Assembly: GCA_037074615.1 (NCBI GenBank)
Contig: CM073563.1
Location: forward strand, 10,813,501-10,877,500
DNA length: 64,000 nucleotides
Origin: Leucaena leucocephala
Taxonomy: Eukaryota; Streptophyta; Magnoliopsida; Fabales; Fabaceae
Reading direction: 5' to 3'
The notes under the pieces were generated by a model, which did not search any database, was not told the DNA's origin, and saw only the letters and a program-made list of their open reading frames with translations. Positions 1-10,989 of this stretch are shown here, piece after piece (the stretch's first letter is position 1; the number at the start of each line of letters is the position of its first letter). Made by a program: the position numbers and the translations under genes.

Positions 1-354
1 ATTATAGTATCCAAGTTTATTGTTGAGGCAATTATCATCTGCATCGATCTCTATCTCTTATACATATTATGTTTTTTTAAGTTTATTAATTAGAATTATC
101 TTCAGTTCTAATTATAAGATACAGTTAATTTTTTAGATAGATCTAAAAAATAAAATAAAATAAATAATTATAATTAATATAAACATTAATTAGCTAATCT
201 GAATACATTGAAGAGTATATAATATGAATTTATCTTAAAATATTTAATTTAATCATAATAAATTGATTTATTTAATTTTATCTATATAAGAATCTTATCA
301 TTAGTATTAGAAACTAGAAAGTATTCTTTTCTTTTTTGGTCTAGAAATTTTTAG

Positions 355-545
355 AAAGGGGTTAGATTTATCTTTATTTAAGAGTAGGGTGAAACCTCTA
401 TTTCTTCTAGGTGATAATAATATCGAGTAGAGCGAACTGTCTATTATCCTCAGGAGTTAAGATGTCTCACTAAACACTGCGACTGACATCACAATAAAAT
501 AATACTCTTTAAAGATCAAATACATTTCAAATTATTATATGTCTA
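355..545 (+). repeat. Dispersed repeat, copy A
   Basis: A block of about 190 bp that recurs, diverged, at about 8408-8615, 39567-39730 and 40068-40232, always in the same orientation. Shared signposts in order are a TAATAATATCG or TACTAATATCGG motif, then TCTATTA followed by a CTC..AA stretch, then ACTGCGACTG or a TTTCGACTA-like motif, then ACA(T)AAA(G)TGATAC and a final ACA(C)TTCA(A)ATAATTGTAT. I see no coding capacity. It could be part of a retrotransposon LTR or of a non-autonomous element. Its class is unknown. Confidence 0.55.
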
Positions 546-550
546 CGGAT

Positions 551-668
551 AAACTATAGGTAACTAGAAAGTATTCGATTTCCTAAGGCTGATCTCAAAA
601 TCCTATATTTCACTTTTTTTGCCAGAAACAAACTATAGGTAACTAGAAAGTATTCGATTTCCTAAGGC
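551..668 (+). repeat. Pair of identical 39-bp direct repeats
   Basis: Positions 551-589 and 630-668 are identical over 39 bases, starting AAACTATAGG and ending CCTAAGGC. They are offset by 79 bp. A shorter piece of the same motif (AACTAGAAAGTATTC) also occurs near 310-326, upstream of the dispersed repeat. The perfect identity in a diverged AT-rich region suggests a recent local duplication. Confidence 0.85.
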
Positions 669-1566
669 AGTTCTCAAATAGTATCACAACGGGGTGGCGC
701 GACACAAATGCAGCAACAAGAACATATATGAAGTAAGAACAAACTAAACTTCTATCCCTAGGAGTCATTAATGGACTAATGTTCAAAATCTCAAACAATG
801 GCTGACTACCTGTCATTTTCCCTTGTGGCTGGATAGCTTAATGTTTAGGTGGACAAAATGCAAGAAAATCAAATAAATTCAATCAATCATAATAAATATA
901 TACTAAAATTTCAGGATTTTTTTTCTTGTTCATGTTCTTAATTAATTTATATTCATTAATAAAAATTTTATTCTCATTCAGAGAAATTATTAAAGTGATA
1001 CTATATATGCATACACTCCAAGATCAAAATAGTCAAAGTAATGCCTTAAACTAATTTTCCCCCGAAGAAATTGATTTATGCTGAGTTATAGAGAATCAAA
1101 TGAATTTAGTCAGAAGTAGAAAAGCACGTGTTAGAACATATGATCAGTAGGTCCTACCAATTTATGATTGGACTAATTTATTTGTTTATGCAAAGAACTC
1201 ACATTGAAAAAAAGTTAATTTAATGATGTAATTTTGAGCTATAAAAACATATTAATTTGTTGGTAAGAATTATACGTTTGGTAATTTATTATTGAAAAAA
1301 CCATATATAAGTTGATCTTGTTTTTGGTTGAAAATATTTTATATAAGCTTTTTACATAGAAATTAAATATCTCTTCTAATTAATGACAATAATTATGAGT
1401 TTACTTCAAAACTCATAAATATTAACATAAAGTACCCTATCCCTCCCCAATGGGGCAAAACCCTTCTTTTTCCATTAAACACTTGAAGATAAAAAGACGA
1501 TAGATTAATTAAAGATGCGAAGTTATATATGTGTGTGTAGATATACCATGATGGATATTCTTCTCG

Positions 1567-4500
1567 TCATCCATTGCGCATTCCTGGGGGTACGATGTCT
1601 CCGAGAAGTCCTTGATCGGCTGGAGGCTGCTGCGAGGCGGCTGGACATATTACGGTGCGGGATGATCCTCCGGTTGGTTCATGATCCTGTGCCTGCTGCT
1701 GGTGACGATGATGAGTAGGAGGAGGAGGAGCCTGAGAAGAAAGGTTAGTAGTGTTGTCTCTTGGTAATTGGATGGGATAATAGAACTGTGACATGGTCGG
1801 AGCTAACTGGCCAGCTGCGGCCGCGGCGGCCACAAAGGCGGCGGCTTCATGATGGCTCATGATTGATGCTGCTGCTCTAGGGAACCCAACAGTGTGATGA
1901 CAGTGTTGGCCTTCGTACGTTGTTATCACAACGGTTGGGTCCTCCGAAGAACGCTCCACCCTTTTCTTCACTGTGCATTTGCTGTTTGTGCAACGATAGT
2001 AGCTCCTGCATGTGCCAAAAACATATATCTATATACCTTCGATTTCAAAACCCCTTCATCAACCAGCTATGCAATATACTTGTACCATTGCATAAATCGT
2101 CAAATATATATTTCTCGTATTTTTAATATATAATCTAATTAAATAATTAAATTTAATTTTAAATATAAAATATATTTTTTAAATTTATTAAATTTTATAC
2201 AAATTACTCTAGTAATACTCCTTTAATAAAAATAAAAAAATTAAAAAAATATTATTAAGATATTTTTAAAAAATAATATCATATTAAATAATTTAATTAA
2301 TTTTTTTAATTTAATTAAATTTATTACATAGATCATATATTAAAGATAGAAAAAATAATATATGTGTATGTATATATATATATATATATATATATAACAA
2401 CAAAGCATACTATTTAGTTCATTCATCATTCCGTGCATTGAATGCATGGTCTCACCATAATATCTAGATTCACATATATACGAGGAGGATCATATATTGA
2501 CACGGTTTACACAGTCTCAGTATGTAATTTCTACAATGTTTTTTTTTTAAATTGACATGGACCACTACATCTTTAAGAGCATGTATGTATATTTCCAAAA
2601 CCATAGTTTTTTTTATAAAATATCTAAATACCTCATAAAATTTAATAATTAATTATCTATACTAAAATTATAGTTTAAAGCTAAAATCATAATTTTCTAT
2701 GAAGCCAGATTTTTTTACTTTCAAAAACTATTATCGCAACTAAAATTATTTTCATCACTTTTTCAAAAGGCGACCATTATTTGAGATCATGTTGAGTAGA
2801 AGAAAGCATTATTCCAGCTAAAGTATAGTGAGCTAGTGAGCTACTGCGCTGGCTATTGTAGAGACTAACCCGTACAAAGATTATAGGTATATACGGAATA
2901 TTTGTCCATATATGAGAATATATACATATGAATAGTCAGCTAGAAGTTTCATGTTCAAAATGTTCAAGTGAAAAATACCTGCTCCGTTATATTCCATCAT
3001 CTTTAACATAAAGATATATTTAATTATATTAAAAAAATTAGTTAATATAATAATTTTTTTCTAAACACCCTAACTATCTTTTTTTAATTCTCTCCCTCTC
3101 CCTCTTAATTGATTATTACTAAAAAAATATCAATAGGGATAATTTATAAAAATATATATATAAATATAAAAAATATATCTTTTACTTAAAATTAAAATTA
3201 TTTTTTAAATTAAATCTTATATTAAAGACTAAAAAAATATATACATATATAAGTAGAACATTAAGATTCTTATAATGATTTTTCAAGTTCTCTACCATGA
3301 TTATTTCCTCCTCTTTCTGCTTTCCAAACACAAGTATGTATTACTATATTTGACATATCAAGGGAAGATTAGAACAGAAATGTTGACTATGATAGCCCAG
3401 GTGTTGTGGTTAAGTTATAAAATTAACTTAGTGTTGAGAAATGTAGGAACCCACCTAGGAAATGGACTGTTTTTTACAGCTTTTTGGCCATACTTGCGCC
3501 ATCTGTAGCCATCTTCAAGATGATCAACTTCACTCTTTGTCATAAATGCAAACCGCGGCTGCCGTATTCGCTTTTGCCCCTTCTTTTTACTTTTACTCCT
3601 ACAAAATATGTCACCTATATATTTGTCAAAAATAAAACCCAACAAAAACAACCACAGTACTGAAAATTCAAGCATATATATAGACATATATCATGAAATT
3701 AATCATAAACGTTATCCATCTATCCATACAGTTAATTTGATCTTGTTCGATAACAATGTACAGTAAGAAATTGAAGAAAATTCATGCAGCGAATGGGATA
3801 CTATTAAAAGTTATCAAGATTCCATACCATTAATATATTATATGTTGGTGAAAGTGATACAAAAGCCACTTGGATGATATGATATGCGGAGGAGAATCAG
3901 CTTTCTTTGCACGGGCAAATTTTAAATTATACCACACCAGGCCACGATAATAAATTATCATAGAAATCAACTTGTTGCACTAAAGCAAAAGTAAAACACA
4001 AAACATAAGGAACTGTGCTGTGCATAAAAAGAAACCTACAAAAGCCACCCAACACAATTATCAGCCTCATATCATTTAGAACCAAAGATGACAAGCAAAA
4101 ATACATATAATTTTTACCACTTATATAATGTTACTGGTACTATTAACCGTTGCCAACATGAAATACACTCACACATGCAACACAGTGATCTTGTTGCAAA
4201 TATTCATACAGGTAAAGTAAAGAAGAGGCCTCTCGCCTTCAACAACAAACACACTCAAGCATTCTTGAAGCAAAGATGACGAAATTAATAGGCAGATACA
4301 AATCACAAGCAGACACACTCTGTTAGATAAACTCTATCATTTGATAGCAAACCACATTGTCCTCACATTTAAAACAATTTTTTAGACATTAATTCTAAAT
4401 TATAATCTAAAAACTTCAGTTCAACTACAAAAAAAAAACATTTCTTTATAACCCCAAGTCACTGGACTGTATGCTACGTACGTACTGTGAAAGCTATTCT

Positions 4501-5645
4501 TCATTCAAATTACAGGCCAAAAGCATATCTTCAAATTAAATTGAGGATCAGCTAAGGCAAATAAATAAATAAAAACATTTTTTCAGATATTAATTTCAAA
4601 AAAAATAAATACTTAAAATAGATAATGGTGTCTTTCAACCCCAAGTCATGAAAGGCCGAAAAAAACATGGTCCGTCTCGTTACTACTAATAGGAAATGTA
4701 TTGCGTTAGATTTTTCTCTCCCATCATTCCCACTTTTGTGCAAACAATGCATAGTACGTAAAGTAACAAAACTTCTAAAACGGCAGAGTTTTGGGGGTTT
4801 CGAGCACGCCACCATTCCCGCAGCAATAACGGCGGCGCTCGCGGGATGAATTTTCAATGACCCGAGAACCGGTTTTTCCTAAAGCGGCTCAACTTTCGGT
4901 TTTCTTCAACCCAATCGCCAGAAGAAAATCAATAATAGAAGAAGTTGGGGGGAAAAAATGGCAGAGAACACTCCATATTGTATTCTGGTGTGGGCAGATT
5001 CTAGATAGTACGGACAGTGGATTGCACTCTCCCCCATGGAACAGAGATTTAAATAAGCACAAACAAACAAGGCGCAGGTTGATACGATTCTGATTTGATT
5101 GCTATAATTTCGTTTATTTTAATACGACAGCGTTTTTTATGCCCCTGAATTTCGACCTAATTACCAATTTCATCACAGGAGAGACTTGAGAGGGAGAAGA
5201 ACAAACAACCCACTCACGGTATCTCCGGCGGTTTTTCGTCTGAGACGGTGGACTTCTCGTGCGGATCCTCGCTGGAGGTCGAAGACACCGATTGATTATT
5301 CGATGTGGAAGCATCGGCCACCGCTGCAGAGTTCACCTTATCAGCTTGTTCCGTCGAGGCAACGGGAGCAGAGTTATCCGGAAACCACAATCCTCCTCCT
5401 CCGCTCACGCCTTCTCCTCCCGCAACATCAGATGTATCATCGACACCGATCCGGTGCGGTTGCTCCGGTTCGATATTCCAACCGAAGTCGGTGAGTATAC
5501 TGCTGGTATCTCGGTCGCCAGGGAAGAAATAGACGCCGTCAGAATCATCGGGCCCAAGAGCCCAGCTCGAAGAGTCGGTGGTAAACTCAGTCGGAGGTAT
5601 TGCAGAGCGGGATGATGGTGCTGCTGCTTTGTCTTTGTCTTCCAT
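1567..5645 (-). CDS. WRKY57: WRKY57-type transcription factor (group IIc)
   Basis: Sequence-specific nuclear transcription factor that binds W-box (TTGAC) promoter elements. Exons on the minus strand are 5645-5218, 3598-3455 and 2005-1567, giving 336 residues. All joints are GT-AG and keep frame. The WRKY domain has WRKYGQK at about residues 176-182 and a zinc site C196-X4-C201-X23-H225-X1-H227, which is the group IIc spacing. Intron 2 splits the Arg codon of the PFPR motif, the conserved position for WRKY introns. A basic stretch (KSKKKGQKRIRQPR) precedes the domain. Outside the domain, the DTSSILTDFGWN motif near the start, the SSTSSEDP motif and the C-terminal GLLGDIVPPGMRN ending match what I recall of Arabidopsis WRKY57, which acts in drought tolerance and in jasmonate/auxin control of leaf senescence. 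The N-terminal half is Ser/Pro/Asp-rich. Orthology rests on these motifs, not on a tree. Confidence 0.93.
2130..2355 (+). repeat. AT-rich MITE-like repeat in WRKY57 intron 2
   Basis: Partial, diverged member of a family also seen at about 2974-3235, 24030-24336 and, inverted, at 28530-28720 and 62560-62710. Shared signposts are a TTAATATA/TTAATTTAAT stretch and an ATATTAAAGA end. It lies in the second intron of the WRKY gene (3454-2006). A (TA)n tract follows at 2371-2396. Confidence 0.35.
2974..3235 (+). repeat. AT-rich MITE-like repeat in WRKY57 intron 2
   Basis: It starts with a TA followed by CCTGCTCCGTTATATTCC, similar to the CTCCnTCCGTCC ends of Stowaway-type elements. The centre (TCTAAACACCCTAACTATCTT, then TCTCCCTCTC, then ATCAATAGGGATAATTTA) matches the copy at 24030-24336. 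It ends near ATATTAAAGACT. The right terminal repeat looks degraded. This is a probable non-autonomous DNA transposon remnant. Confidence 0.5.
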
Positions 5646-5649
5646 ACAT
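5587..5649 (-). promoter_or_regulatory. Overlapping upstream ORF at the WRKY57 start
   Basis: An ATG lies four bases before the WRKY57 ATG (5649-5647 against 5645-5643) in another frame. It opens a 20-codon frame that ends with TGA at 5589-5587, inside the first coding exon. Both ATGs have T at -3. The main ATG has G at +4 and the upstream one has T, so the upstream context is the weaker. A scanning ribosome would meet the upstream ATG first, so this frame could dampen translation. The effect is inferred. The arrangement itself is visible in the sequence, provided the transcript starts upstream of 5649. Confidence 0.6.
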
Positions 5650-8282
5650 GGAAAAATTAGAAGGAGACAAGTGTGATATTTAATCTGTAATAGGAAGCGA
5701 AGAAAGCAAAGCAGAATCGGAATTCCCGGATAAATTGAAGGAAGGAAAGGATACGCCGGGAAAACGCGGAGGGAGGGGAGAGAGAAAGAAAAGAAGAGAG
5801 AGAAAGTATTAGGGTTTTTGGTGATCGTTGTGAGAAGGAAGGGACGCGTAGTTTTTGAACTTTATGGAGCGTTTGAAAGCATTGTCTCGGCATTACACAG
5901 TTACACACAGTGAAGGGGGGGAGAGAGACAGGGGGCGAGATATGGGATTTTTTATATTTTTTTATGTGAGATAAAAAATAATTACTTAAAAAACGGGGTA
6001 AAAAATGAGAAGAGACAAGTTAGAAAAGTGAGCGTCATACTCAAAATTATAAGTAGTGTACGACGAGAGAGGCTGATATTTAAGCACGGGAAGAAAGGGT
6101 GGTCCCCACGCGCATCAATGAGTGAGTGAGATATACTTTCCAGCATGTAGCGACACCGAGTTCCCTGCGCCCTCCTTTTACCTCTTTATTTGTGCTAAAA
6201 TCACCGAAATTCCCTTTAAATTTTCGAAATATTTAGGCCAAAAATTACGTATCTCCCATCAAAGGATCGAGTGTAACGGAAGGAAGCGGCTATTTTTTTC
6301 CACTAAATTAAAATTTAAATACTTATTATTAAAAGAAATATTTATATTTAATATTTTAAATAGAACGTTATTTATATTTAATAAAAAAAATTATATATCT
6401 ACCTTTATTTTAGAAATTAGTTGAAAATTTTACTTTTAACTTTAAATATAAAAAAGAATATCAGTATAATCCCTATTACAAGTAAATAGAAATGTTAAAA
6501 GTTTTTATTCCCCTTCTTCTTTGCCATATCACCCTTACTGGGATAAAGTAATACTGGTGTCAGAACTTTGACTTATGTGTATAAGATAAATAATTCATAA
6601 GAAAATGTTGAGCCTGGCTTGATTCAATTACGCGACCTTAATAAGTTGGCATTTCATAATGCCAATATATAATTTTTTTGGTTAATTTGTACTTTTTTAG
6701 AAAAATTATAATTATTTTTTAAAGAAATATAAATTATTTTTATTTCAAAAACAAAAATGCTAGAAAAATAGAATGCAATCTTGACAATTTAAATTAATTC
6801 TGGACGGTTTAGATTTAATTTAATTTTATATTTTAAATAATTTTTATTTTGATATATGTATAGTTTAAAATAAAAAAATAATTTTTAACTCTTATTATTT
6901 TCTAAACCAATAATTTTTTTATTTAAAAAATTATAAACTAAAATAGACGATACAATGAATATGTCTAAATTGAGATAAGACAATAACTAAACTTTTATTT
7001 CTCGGCTTTTTTAAAAAATAATAACTAAGGAGCACTTTTTGTCTTTTTGTCAAAATACTCAAATCCCATTTTGCAGTTACCCATTAATTTAGGATTTTCT
7101 ATATTCAAAACATCATTTTGAGTTTTACAAGTTTTAAAGGCATTTTATAGGGATTTTCCCTCTAAACCAAACTTGTTGCACCGTCCAAATCTCATTAATG
7201 AAGACTCCATACTCGTCACCGTGATGCACTAATTAAAATATCATAATTCTTGATTTAAAAAATATTTTATAACTGAAATTGTAAGATATATGATACGGTG
7301 AATGTGGATTGTGTTGACCATTATAATTATAAATAAATTAAATAAACATATCCTTATGTTATTATGACCTTATGAGATATATATATTAATAATAAAGGAT
7401 AATTTATTCAATCAAAATATAAAATTATACATATAAAACCACAAACTGATCTTTAGTTAAAACCAAATTGGAGGCATAATGTAAAAAAAAAAAAAACAAA
7501 GTACAACAAGTTAACAGGAATTTAAACAAAAAAGAAGAAGAAGAAGAAGCTGCAATGAGACTGTCAGCGGTTTAAAGACCAGTTAAAGCTTGAGTCTCAT
7601 CTTAAACTACATGTAATATCATTAGACCAGACATTGCTCGAAGTCCCAAAGAAGAATAGTAGTAGCTACGTGGAGCAAAGATATAAAGCCAAGGATAAGG
7701 ATAAGAAGGACGTCATCACCAATGTCAATAGCTCTTGAGCTTGTAAAGTGGGGTTCTATAGAACCCAGCTGAGGAGCAAAAAGTGGCCGTATAAGCCATG
7801 GAGAGAGCATGTCAAGAAACTTGATAGAGAGATGCTACTGAAGAGGAAGGCTGACTAAAAATTGCTAGCTCTCTAAAATAAAACAAACATAGACCAAAGC
7901 AACAGACAACACAACACCAACATAAAAGAAAGACAAGAACATTTGAAAATACAAAAACAAAGCAACTAAGGAATCAAACAAAAGACGCAAAGGGTTTAGG
8001 GGACTCCCAAACCAAAAGCCTGAAACTAGACATACCAAAAAAGAAGGATAAAAAAAAAAAAACAGGAGGCACCCAAGAAAGGAACAGGAGACGCAGACAT
8101 AGGGAGAGGAAAAAGAGAAGTCGATGAAATTGAAGGCAGGGAAACTTAGGTGAACTAAGAGTGAAGATGCGAAAACGGAGAGGCAACGGTGTGAAAGGGG
8201 GAGGAAGAAGAAAAACAAGGCGCGTGGAAGGGGGTAAAGAGGCTGTGGAAGGAAAGAAAAAACAAAGGCGATGGAAATACCC

Positions 8283-8285
<3 letters not shown>

Positions 8286-8319
<34 letters not shown>
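8286..8319 (+). repeat. (TG)n microsatellite
   Basis: An uninterrupted TG dinucleotide tract of about 17 units, followed by TATAAA. It is likely to be polymorphic. Confidence 0.95.
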
Positions 8320-8322
<3 letters not shown>

Positions 8323-8407
8323 AACTGAAGCGGATGTATATAATGGATGGGTAATAATGGAGATTGATACAGATATTTTTTTTATTACAATTTTTTTTTT
8401 AAAATTT

Positions 8408-8615
8408 TGGGGTTTACTCACAACTTAAGAGTATAGCGAAGCCTCCCTTTCTCCTAAGCGATACTAATATCGGATAAGGTGAAATATCTATTACTCTCAA
8501 ACGTAAACCTATTGACTTATAAATTAGGATATCTCTTTAAGCGCTGCGACTGAAATCACATTAAAGTGACACTATCTAGAGATCAAACACGTTTCATATA
8601 ATTGTATATCCCATC
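8408..8615 (+). repeat. Dispersed repeat, copy B (fullest copy)
   Basis: The most complete visible member of the dispersed repeat family. It carries the sequence left of the TAC trinucleotide (CCTTTCTCCTAAGCGA, then TAC) that is missing in copies C and D, where a CACTA transposon end abuts the repeat. It therefore serves as the unoccupied version of the transposon target. It shows no coding capacity. Confidence 0.6.
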
Positions 8616-9444
8616 ATTTTACCAATTGAATCTACAAACAATATTGTTGATACATATATTCAGTGCTTCATTTGAATGCTACAATTTGCCAAGTAATGGG
8701 CCCTCAAATTCGGCCACAAGCATGCTTATTAATCTCATTTAGGATCAATTCGTTCAATGTTTTTGTTTTTAGGAAAATTGTTCATATTTAAATTATTTAT
8801 CAAATGTACAAATACCCTACTGTATCCATTTGAAAGTCTTTATTCGAACTCTTCGGGTGAAAGATTATGCCTCCTCCTTTCATCTATTAAGGCTATTTCA
8901 TTACTAGCATTCACTACTTTGTGGTTCACCCTTTTCACACTAGAAATGGAATCGGGTCTTAATAACGTTGTGATCAACTAACATGTGAATTTTTTTATAA
9001 GTAAAAAATTATCAATTCAATCTCATTTATAACATTAGACTGTTATTATTTATTAATATCTATTTCTTTAATTTAGAAAAAAAAATTAAAAGAAATAGAA
9101 TCGAATCAAGTTAGATTAGGCTTTAGTCTTGCACGTTCAAGTCAATAGTAAGGTAGTCCTCAAGCACAAGCCTGGACCTATGACATATATAAGATTTTTT
9201 TAGGTTTAAGTTTGATCTTGCAATAAATTTCGTTTAGTATAAATTCCCTCTATCATATTTCATCAAAATTAAAAAAAAAATCTTATTTCTCTTAAAATTT
9301 AATATTTTTTTAACTTTACCTTTACCTTTGTTGAATATATACAAGTCAAAAGGAATAATAGTCTAAATAATAATATTCATATAAAATATTTAATAATATT
9401 ATAAATAAATAGAAAAAATATTATACTGTCAATTTCTAAATAGA

Positions 9445-9447
<3 letters not shown>

Positions 9448-9486
<39 letters not shown>
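9448..9486 (+). repeat. (AT)n microsatellite
   Basis: An uninterrupted AT tract of about 19 units. Confidence 0.95.
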
Positions 9487-9488
<2 letters not shown>

Positions 9489-9771
9489 GAGTACTTATTT
9501 AAACAGGCTCAAAGTCTATACCTTAAAAGCATTAAATGGATTTGAAGGCCTTTAAATTCAAGAATAAGCCAAATCCATCCGATGTAGAGAACAAGTTCAA
9601 CAAAATGAAAATAAACTCCACAAATTAAATACAAGACAACACCAATGAGCAGCTTCTGACATTTTGCAATGTAATTCATATTTAAAAATTATAAAATCTT
9701 TACAATATGTGATTTTTAATAAGAAATTAGAGGAATATAAATAAAATTTATTACAAATGACAGTGTTCATA

Positions 9772-10550
9772 CTCCATCCATTCCCTCTTATAAAATACAA
9801 TTTTTTGAATGGCTATTGCTTTTTTATAAGATATATCTTGAAAATATCTAAAATTTAATACATTTTTTTAATTTTGCCCTCAATTTATGTCTCTCTAATC
9901 CCTTTTTCTTACTTATTCTATCTTATCTACGCACAATTTTAAACAAACTCATGACAAAAATATAAACTCAAAAGAGTTTTATCTTCATCAATAAATAACT
10001 ATTAAAATATATATAATTAAATAATTAAAATATAAAAAATGACAACAATTTAGTTTAAATATATTTCAAAACTAAATAATTGAAATTAAATCCATCAACA
10101 TTCATAATTTACCATGATCAATAAAATATTTTTATAGAATTCATATATAAAGTCACTAAATATAATTAAATTCAAAAAATTAACATGAATTTAAGAGTGA
10201 GTTGGCACAATTTTACAATTTAGAAATATAAAAAACAGTAAACTTGATGAATAAATTTATAAGTTTAACTGAGTTTATAACTAATAAAAGTTTAAGTAAA
10301 ATTGTCACTATTTTATAAGGTAGAAATGTAACAAATTAAAATTTAGTGAGTCATCATGAGTTTGATAATAATAATCTCATCTATTTGTTTATATATTCTC
10401 TCTCCTACCCACTTTTCTATAAATAAGATTATTTTTAAAAAATAAATTATATTTTTATATATTTATTGATTTTAATTAATTTTAACTAATTTTTCATTAA
10501 TATGATTTAGTTAATTGTATTTCATAAAAAGATATGGAGGAGGGAGGGAG
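9772..10550. mobile_element. Stowaway/mariner-like element with TA duplication
   Basis: The left end reads CTCCATCCATTCCCTC followed after a short gap by AAAATACAATT. The right end, read inward on the minus strand, is CTCCCTCCCTCCTCC followed by ATGAAATACAATT. Both are flanked by TA (9770-9771 and 10551-10552), the target duplication of Tc1/mariner-type and Stowaway elements. The CTCCnTCC terminal motif is typical of plant Stowaway elements. The interior of about 780 bp is AT-rich and codes for nothing recognisable, so the element is non-autonomous. It is long for a MITE, so internal growth or a deletion derivative of a larger element is possible. Confidence 0.65.
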
Positions 10551-10726
10551 TAGTGATTATTACAAATTTATTTCTCAAGGCTCATTATGTAATAAAATAG
10601 ATTGACTAGAATATGAAAAAAGTGAGTGGAGGGAATGAGATTTGTTTGTGGGGGCGATTCGAATCTCTTTTTGGAATGGGCTAACTTGATTCTTAAGCAA
10701 GAACAAAAGCTGGAATTATTATTACT

Positions 10727-10985
10727 GCGTTAAAACCACGTCGTTTTCACCTCTCTGAATCGTTAATTATTAAATTAAATAATATTATTTGCATTTATTT
10801 AGATTATGTTCCTGTAGAGCGCGGCGTAGGATAAACATATGGTAGCGTTGCGTTCAAGATTCATTCAAGAGCACGTGTTGTACGGGACAAGGTGGGGGTG
10901 ACGTCGTGTCATGAAATCTCTCTCTGATTTATGCAATCACGCGAGCCGGGCCCACCTCCGTCACATCCCATGGTTTGTGACGGAA
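10727..10985. promoter_or_regulatory. GC-richer island with G-box and CRE-like sites
   Basis: This short island stands out from the AT-rich surroundings. It contains AAACCACGTCGTTTTC (about 10733), a perfect G-box CACGTG (10872-10877), a TGACGTC bZIP-type site (10899-10905) and a GGGCCC stretch. No reading frame follows on either side. It could be an orphan promoter, the promoter of a non-coding RNA, or the remnant of a lost gene. The regulatory reading is inference from motif density only. Confidence 0.3.
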
Positions 10986-10989
10986 ATAC

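Larger units (their letters stand above)
1..1566. other. AT-rich intergenic edge
   Basis: No reading frame with recognisable homology is seen. The stretch holds a copy of a dispersed repeat (about 355-545) and a 39-bp direct repeat, listed separately. The remainder is AT-rich with no visible gene. The 3' flank of the WRKY gene lies at its right end. Confidence 0.6.
5650..9771. other. WRKY57 promoter side and intergenic DNA
   Basis: On the minus strand the stretch 5750-5950 is CT-rich, as in many plant 5' leaders, and probably holds the WRKY57 leader and core promoter. No TATA box stands out. From about 6150 to 8280 the DNA is AT-rich without a recognisable gene. Short open frames at 7622-7810 and 7865-8421 (minus) have biased composition and no family I know. 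A perfect 16-bp palindrome (GGGTTCTATAGAACCC) sits at 7751-7766. Microsatellites and a dispersed repeat copy are listed separately. Confidence 0.5.

Noticed and set aside
3275..3508. Plus-strand frame opposite WRKY57 exon 2
   Set aside because: It is the antisense shadow of the WRKY domain exon, which fits the family perfectly on the minus strand.
7751..7766. Perfect 16-bp palindrome GGGTTCTATAGAACCC
   Set aside because: It stands alone without neighbouring sites, gene or hairpin loop, so no function can be argued.
7622..8421. Minus-strand open frames of 60-120 codons near the (TG)n tract
   Set aside because: They have biased composition (Phe/Leu/Ser or His-Thr repeats from the microsatellite), match no known family, and overlap one another in different frames.
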